Below are positions 61,210-64,000 of a stretch of DNA of 64,000 nucleotides, in pieces. This stretch comes from Isoetes taiwanensis (lineage: Eukaryota; Streptophyta; Lycopodiopsida; Isoetales; Isoetaceae): contig JAJEKV010000027.1 in NCBI GenBank assembly GCA_021234155.1, positions 16,710,891 through 16,774,890 on the forward strand, given 5' to 3'. A model generated the notes under the pieces. The model saw only the letters and a program-made list of their open reading frames with translations. It was not told the DNA's origin and made no database searches. The position numbers and the translations under genes are program-made. Position 1 is the stretch's first letter. Each line of letters opens with the position of its first letter.

Positions 61210-62748
61210 GGTAAGATGGATTATCCTCCGGGAACTTTTTCACTTGGGCTGTTCCCCTTTGAATGGCCCAAGTTCCTAAGGACATTGGCTGGAGATCCAC
61301 CTTGTAATGCTCTTGCTAAATCTTCTATTACAGCGGTGGGAGGTATAAAAAGGCTGCACCGCAAGCCTTGATCTTACTGCCGCCTTTGTAAGGTATGGCG
61401 AAGTCGAAGGCGTCGAGTGCTACCGCTCTTTTCACCCGAGTTGCATACTACCGGTGTTAAGGGGAGCCGTGCATGCTGCCGAATCTGAGAGTGCAATCAG
61501 CGATACTCCTTCCTGCGCCTGGGGGGGGTGAATTTGCGGTGGATAACCGCTATTCTTCCATCCATCGGCCAATGGCGGGTAATAAAGCGTAGTGACACAA
61601 TGCGTTCGCGAGGCGGGTCCTCGGCCACTTTCGGTATCCAGCTCGTAATGCGCTTCCGAAATCATCAACCTCCACCGTGGTGAGCTCCACAGTAGTCCAC
61701 GGTTGCTTTGAAGCCCTCACGAGGTCGAATTCGCTGTCCTATCCCGGGAGGTGCTGCGGACGAGCTTCTTGGATTAGGATGTTTGAGGTCGCATAAGCGG
61801 ATCCCCATCGTTCTGGAGAGCAAGGAACTCTTCCTCCGTCGGTAGCTTGTTCTCAGCCTTATGCGCCTCCATGATCACTTTGATGTTCTTTGTAGGCTTG
61901 GATGTCGGGAGGTAAACTCTCCGTGTAAGTGTCGGCTTCCCTTACTTGGAGGGAAGTCGGACTCTCCTCGGACGATGAAGTCGTCCAAGTCTTCTTCTTG
62001 AGTTGGTGCAGCAACTCTTGAATTCGATACTCCCTTTCCACACTCGGGGAGGTTTTGAATGTAAGCTTAGGAGCGAAACTCCTCACCTTCGATTATAATG
62101 GGAGCTAGGCTTGTGATGCCTAACCCGGGGGTGGCGCGACTCACGAGAGTCTGCCGGCTTCTTTCAGTCTTGCCACTCTCGCTCCGGCTTATTTTGCTCC
62201 TCTGCTAGGTCGAGCTCAACATCGTCTTCCTCCTCCTCAGTTCCTGTTCATCCGAGTCTTCTTCCTTCCCTTCACCGCTCCTGTTAAGACTTGTGTGAGG
62301 AGCCGTTGTTCTCTTTACTTTCTGACTAATGGATCGTCCATGGGGGAATGGAGGTTTCCCCCACGATGTTCTCGGCACACGGTGGGTGAGAAAGATTGCC
62401 GAGGCGATGTTGAAAGAGAAGTACTTGGTCTGTTGGCGATTAGGACCATTGGCTTAGGTGTCGCGGTGTGCTTTGTTTGTGAGGTATTTGGCGATGTTCG
62501 GGACATCGTCTAATCTTTACCTAGCGAGGACCGTCTAGGAACAAAATATCCTACGCAAAAGGGAGTTGCACTAGCGCCGGTTCTACCCTAGCTTGAAACT
62601 TCGGTCGGGGACTCTACTATAAAGGCGGGTCGTGCAAGGTTGCTTGGGCGTCTACCTCCTTCTGAAGATCTGGAAGATTTGGTCGGCGTCGGCCTCGGCG
62701 ACATGAGTTACCGGTATGTACCATCTCTGGAAATCGAGAAGTTGCCAT
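61210..62748 (-). CDS. Accessory acidic protein (copy 3)
   Basis: Homologue of the gene at 49805-51307. Start at 62748 reads MATSRF, then in shifting frames THVAEADADQIFQIF, PFCVGYF and YFSFNIASAIFLTHR. These correspond in order to THVAEADIESVFSVF, PPCVGYF and YFSYTAAIAIFLSLR of copy 2. A Glu/Asp-rich part follows near 62240. MDGRIAVIHRKFTPP near 61555 matches LDGRIAVIHRQFSP. Downstream the frame reads IEDLARALQGGSPANVLRNL to a stop near 61210. Clear divergence with kept order implies selection on the protein in the family's past. Function unknown. Confidence 0.55.
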
Positions 62749-62866
62749 TGATTAATTGCGGAAGAGGGTAACAAACGGTTTACAAAAGCGCCTCGGGGAG
62801 TTGGGAAATCGGCTAGAAGGGCGGGGAGCAGATTTGTAGGGTGCTATCTGAGAAATGACGGGTCTA

Positions 62867-62872
62867 TTTATA
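62867..62872 (-). promoter_or_regulatory. Internal TATA box before the accessory gene (copy 3)
   Basis: On minus, CTATAAATAGACCCGTCATT, 119 bases before the ATG at 62748 and preceded by AAATTAGGGTTTCC, as in copy 2. Confidence 0.6.
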
Positions 62873-63060
62873 GAAAAGGGGGAAACCCTAATTTTTGGAT
62901 GACTTGAAAATTTCCTAGGATTGGGTGATTCTAACTTATCTGAGGTCAAAATAGGAGTTTGAGGACTATAGGAGATGCTTGAACAAGGCTAGGTTACCTA
63001 AAAGATGCTATCACGATGGGTTGAAGGTGACTTTAACAAGTCTGGTGAAGAATTGGTAAG

Positions 63061-63330
63061 AGGTCTCCGCGGCTTGCCTAAACTTCAATCCTAACTTTTG
63101 TTTTCTGCGACGGTAGCGAGCTGTGAGACATCAGTCCCATTTCGATTAAAGGTGTCCAATTTGGGTAAACTAATGGTGTAAGGGTGATGGGCTCATCAAA
63201 TTAGGCAGAATCGACCCCTTATTTGGTCAATTTGGAGCTGTTTTGGTCAAGTTTGGGCGAGGTCTCACAGCTTGCGCCTCGCTTCAATCCTAACTTTTTG
63301 TTTTGCGACGAGGCGCGAGCTGTGAGACAT
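63061..63330 (-). repeat. Two palindromic repeats upstream of the accessory gene (copy 3)
   Basis: Units at 63061-63130 and 63261-63330. The second has arms TCTCACAGCTTGCGCCTCGC and GCGACGAGGCGCGAGCTGTG, continuing AGACA. The loop CTTCAATCCTAACTTTT is the same in both units. They occupy the same place as the palindromes of copy 2 and share only the CTCACA/TGTGAG core and a GCGCC block. Confidence 0.8.
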
Positions 63331-63476
63331 CATGTCTCTCGGCTCCCAAATGTCCTATTTCACTGAAATAAAAGCTAAAACTTATTAATTTGCTCTAATT
63401 ACTCAAGTTTATGTCATCAAGGTAGACAAAATTGCTCTATATTACAAAAATTTTTAATTATTTACAACAAAAGTTT

Positions 63477-64000
63477 CTAAGGGCGTTCTCCCTTAATGCG
63501 GGTCGCAAGACTCATGTCTTGTCGCATCAAGGTTACCCGCTTGGCGTGGATAGTGCAGGCTGTTGAATCTTCAAAATGTTGCACTATCTTTGCCTCAGCC
63601 GCCTCTTGCATTGCCATTGCCCGCCTAGATGCGTGACTCTAAAGTCTGTTCTATAGGCCTGCATAACTTCACGCACCAACCGAGCGAAGGGGGCACGGGG
63701 GATTAGGAGACCGAAGCTGCGCTGGAAGTGTCTAATCTCCCTTAACGCTCTTCTCTCTACCTCCTTCCTATCCGCTTTCTTCACGCGGTGGCGGCTTGGG
63801 AACCTTGGGCTTGGTGGTGGCGGCCTTAAGGTTTGCTGCTTCGTTGGTCGCCCTCCCTCGATGAACTTAACTCTGTTTTCTTCATAATATTTGTTATAGG
63901 CCTCCCATTTCTTCATGTAGGCCTCGTGCTCCCTCATCTTTCTCTCATAAATCTTCACCCTGTCGGTGACGTAGGCTTCCCGGGCGGGTCGTGGTTGCTT
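63477..64000 (-). CDS. Retrotransposon-encoded histone H3-like protein (copy 3), 5' part outside window
   Basis: Runs in from the right edge. A charged linker ([30 protein letters not shown], a proline run) is followed by the histone fold: [20 protein letters not shown] (alpha-N), [18 protein letters not shown] (alpha-1, loop 1), one frame change near 63630, then [20 protein letters not shown] (alpha-2), [20 protein letters not shown] (loop 2, alpha-3) and IKGERP with TAG at 63477. Loop 1 has H3 length, without the CENH3 insertion, but LLIP and VTLMR recall CENH3. Nearly every H3 fold landmark is present, with many surface changes, so it is a diverged, not a freshly captured, H3. Confidence 0.85.

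Larger units (their letters stand above)
53766..64000 (-). mobile_element. Chromovirus copy 3: H3-like, accessory gene, gag, pol, LTR
   Basis: The most complete copy, running in from the right window edge. Order on minus: H3-like gene (64000-63477), palindromes, accessory gene (62748 to about 61210), gag (about 61020-59606), pol (59605 to about 56110), 700-base untranslated stretch, LTR (55338-53766). Its 5' LTR and the H3 tail lie outside. Gene order agrees with copy 2 wherever both exist, although the sequences differ clearly, so the arrangement is inherited within the family. Confidence 0.85.

Noticed and set aside
63477-64000. CENH3 (centromeric H3) assignment
   Set aside because: LLIP and VTLMR are suggestive, but loop 1 has normal H3 length and the copy-2 tail is canonical H3. 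H3-like is the safer call.
1-64000. CRISPR arrays, operons, rRNA or tRNA genes
   Set aside because: The sequence is eukaryotic with introns and plant transposons. No regular spacer array, no rRNA and no properly folding tRNA were seen.

Overview
The window is nuclear DNA of a land plant with a large, repeat-rich genome. Three interrupted plant genes are readable: an ROOT UV-B SENSITIVE (RUS/DUF647) gene, a HAD-IIIB acid phosphatase and an unknown intron-containing gene. Fragments of a RopGEF, a PPR protein and a receptor-like kinase are also present. Everything else is mostly retroelements: Ty3-type chromoviruses, an L1-like LINE and a Penelope-like element. A seed-free plant would fit the N-terminal-CxC type of Penelope-like reverse transcriptase, but the sequence alone does not settle the species.

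Layout. 1-3260: truncated chromovirus (minus strand). 3903-5563 and 10343-12257: a direct-repeat pair around a segment with PPR remains. 12.9-13.65 kb: a poly(A)-ended retroposon tail abutting a kinase fragment. 14096-22946: an intron-containing Penelope-like element bounded by 2.15 kb direct repeats (pseudo-LTRs), coding on minus. 23.2-34.5 kb: host genes and gene relics (unknown gene, acid phosphatase, RopGEF relic). 34515-40221: 5'-truncated chromovirus on plus with its 3' LTR. 41.7-45.05 kb: RUS gene. 45.4-47.1 kb: L1-like remains. 48.76-64.0 kb: two chromovirus copies in tandem on minus that share one LTR (53766-55338).

The most notable content is in that last block. Between the LTR and gag, both copies carry two extra genes. 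The first encodes a histone H3-like protein. One copy begins with the canonical H3 tail (ARTKQTARK). The other shows an almost complete H3 histone fold ending in a canonical-looking C terminus. The second is an acidic protein of about 500 residues that I cannot assign. The extra genes have their own TATA boxes 104-119 nt before the start codon. Long palindromes with CTCACA/TGTGAG arms lie upstream of those promoters. Gag, then protease-RT-RNase H-integrase with a terminal chromodomain, follow. An element whose integrase carries a histone-tail-binding fold and which also encodes a histone with that kind of tail is, to my knowledge, not a described system.

Reading frames are broken very often, and the breaks cluster at CAG/CTG. 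Where two copies can be compared, one often has CAG and the other CGG, CGA or CGAG. This looks more like a consensus or basecalling artefact at methylated CHG sites than like natural decay. Many frameshifts noted below should therefore not be taken as proof that a gene is dead.
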